From Synechococcus sp. PCC 7502 (lineage in GTDB: Bacteria > Cyanobacteriota > Cyanobacteriia > Pseudanabaenales > Pseudanabaenaceae), in the NCBI RefSeq assembly GCF_000317085.1, contig NC_019702.1:2510394-2574393 (forward strand): a stretch of 64,000 nt of DNA, in the 5' to 3' direction. Shown one piece after another: positions 63,053 through 64,000 of this stretch. The notes under the pieces were generated by a model, which was not told the origin of the DNA, did not search any database, and saw only the letters and a program-made list of their open reading frames with translations. Made by a program: the position numbers and the translations under genes. The number at the start of each line of letters is the position of its first letter. Positions within the stretch are counted from its first letter, which is position 1.

Positions 63053-63206
63053 CAGATCGCTCATCTATGGCTGCCAGTGGCACAATTATCCGTAAGTTGA
63101 CTCAAACACAATTTTTGATGGGTGGTGTTAAAGAGGGCAGGATCGTATTTTGCTTTAATTTGATTAGGGCTTGTTTTTGATCGCTACTCAAAAGTTAGCA
63201 GAGTCT

Positions 63207-64000
63207 TTAAGTGGCTTGAGGTTGATGGTGTTTATGCCAGTGATCGGCAATATCGATGCGCCGACAGAGCCAAACCTGTTCATGATTCTGCACATAATCA
63301 AGGAATCTTGCTAAAGCTGCTGCCCGCCCTGGTCTCCCTGCAAGGCGACAATGTAAACCAATACTCATCATTTTAGGTGCCGTTTCCCCCTCAGCATACA
63401 AAACATCAAATGCATCACGCAAATAGGCAAAAAACTGATCTCCACTATTAAACCCTTGGGCTGTAGCAAAGCGCATATCGTTATTATCAAGGGTATAGGG
63501 AATTACTAGATGGGGTTTATGGGTATTCTGCGAGTTGGGATAAATCCAATAGGGTAGATCATCGGCATAGCTATCGGAATCATAGAGAAAACCGCCTTCT
63601 TCGATTACGAGCTTTTGAGAATTGGCACTAGTTCTACCCGTGTACCAGCCCAGGGGACGACTACCAGTGACTTCGGTATGAATGGCGATCGCTTTGTGTA
63701 AATGCTCCCGTTCCACCACCTCGGGTAAATATTTATAGTCAATCCAGCGATAACCATGACTGGCAATTTCCCAGTCTGCCTCTTGCATAGCTGCCACAGC
63801 CTCAGGGTTACGAGCTAAAGCCATAGCCACCCCATAGACAGTAATTGGAATCTGCCGTTGGCTAAATAACCGATGCAATCGCCAAAAACCCGCCCGACTG
63901 CCATATTCATACATCGATTCCATGTTCATGTGCCGCATTCCCGCAAATGGTTCTGCCCCAATAATTTCTGAGAGGAAGGTTTCTGAAGCACTATCACCAT
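63207..64000 (-). CDS. PuuE/allantoinase-like polysaccharide deacetylase, C-terminal part
   Basis: The frame is open to the right edge, so the N-terminus is missing; about 264 residues are present. GDSASETFLSEIIGAEPFAG followed by MRHMNMESMYEYGSRAGFWR is the pattern of PuuE-like (urate/allantoin catabolism) polysaccharide deacetylases. Further NodB-fold blocks: IASHGYRWIDYKYLPEVVER (S-H-G) and PKMMSIGLHCRLAGRPGRAA. It is metal dependent in the family and hydrolyses allantoin-type amides. No other purine-breakdown genes are visible. Confidence 0.88.
   Translation of the reverse strand, partial: GDSASETFLSEIIGAEPFAGMRHMNMESMYEYGSRAGFWRLHRLFSQRQIPITVYGVAMALARNPEAVAAMQEADWEIASHGYRWIDYKYLPEVVEREHLHKAIAIHTEVTGSRPLGWYTGRTSANSQKLVIEEGGFLYDSDSYADDLPYWIYPNSQNTHKPHLVIPYTLDNNDMRFATAQGFNSGDQFFAYLRDAFDVLYAEGETAPKMMSIGLHCRLAGRPGRAAALARFLDYVQNHEQVWLCRRIDIADHWHKHHQPQAT

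Overview
The window is chromosomal DNA from a cyanobacterium. The octamer GCGATCGC (HIP1) and partial forms of it occur throughout. There is a petJ-type cytochrome c6, a CpcT/CpeT-type bilin lyase, a phycobilisome-type globin, DUF3727, DUF2232 and DUF928 proteins, and a CHASE2 receptor. The DNA is AT-rich and gene-dense, and many genes abut or overlap by a few bases. The genus cannot be fixed from sequence alone; a Pseudanabaena/Leptolyngbya-like filamentous lineage would fit, but this is a guess.

Layout. 1-10.3 kb: the N-terminal part of a TrkA-N protein (cut by the left edge), a pentapeptide-repeat protein, a ferritin-like protein, an EmrAB-type export operon with a divergent MarR regulator, a CpcT/CpeT lyase, then four small plus-strand stress or envelope genes (LEA-like, GlsB/YeaQ-like, glycine-zipper, DUF1269-like). 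10.4-17.3 kb: DUF58 protein, alanine dehydrogenase, a secreted protein with a variant C-terminal sorting signal, Era, DUF2232, Lgt. 17.3-21.6 kb: a broken accessory island. A two-gene operon (ABC-type AAA ATPase plus a small Toprim-like protein, joined by a 4-base overlap) has been taken apart by IS1-family and IS5-family insertions nested in one another. 21.9-29.7 kb: rhodanese plus DszC/SfnB-like monooxygenase, a PP2C phosphatase with a PilJ-type sensor domain, cytochrome c6 plus TPR protein, a possible Rad52/ERF-like protein, CHASE2-PAS plus DUF928. 29.85-34.9 kb: tRNA-Val and kdpABFC. 35-44.8 kb: a response regulator-GGDEF-EAL protein, tRNA-Leu, mltG, DUF3727, a HAD phosphatase, prmC, a Uma2 nuclease, thrC, tsaB, pdhA. 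44.8-64 kb: mostly housekeeping and signalling genes (ABC exporter, SDR, moaE, ilvE, a RodZ-like protein, a pseudouridine synthase, a large PAS-GGDEF-EAL protein, YlqD, an acyl-CoA synthetase, recN), a DUF433/DUF5615 toxin-antitoxin pair whose toxin is frameshifted, and a PuuE-like polysaccharide deacetylase cut by the right edge.

How genes work together. The kdp genes form one operon for high-affinity K+ uptake, with no kdpDE beside it. HlyD and DHA2-MFS form an export pump probably controlled by the divergent MarR protein; palindromes lie between them. The most unusual region is 17.3-21.6 kb. Removing the IS1 copy plus one 8-base duplication restores an open Toprim-like ORF of about 191 codons. 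Removing the IS5/IS1 cluster plus one TATA duplication fuses two ATPase fragments in frame. The original system was therefore a two-gene ATPase/Toprim module of the kind seen in antiphage defence (OLD, Gabija, PARIS-like), now inactive and lacking the ATPase Walker A region.
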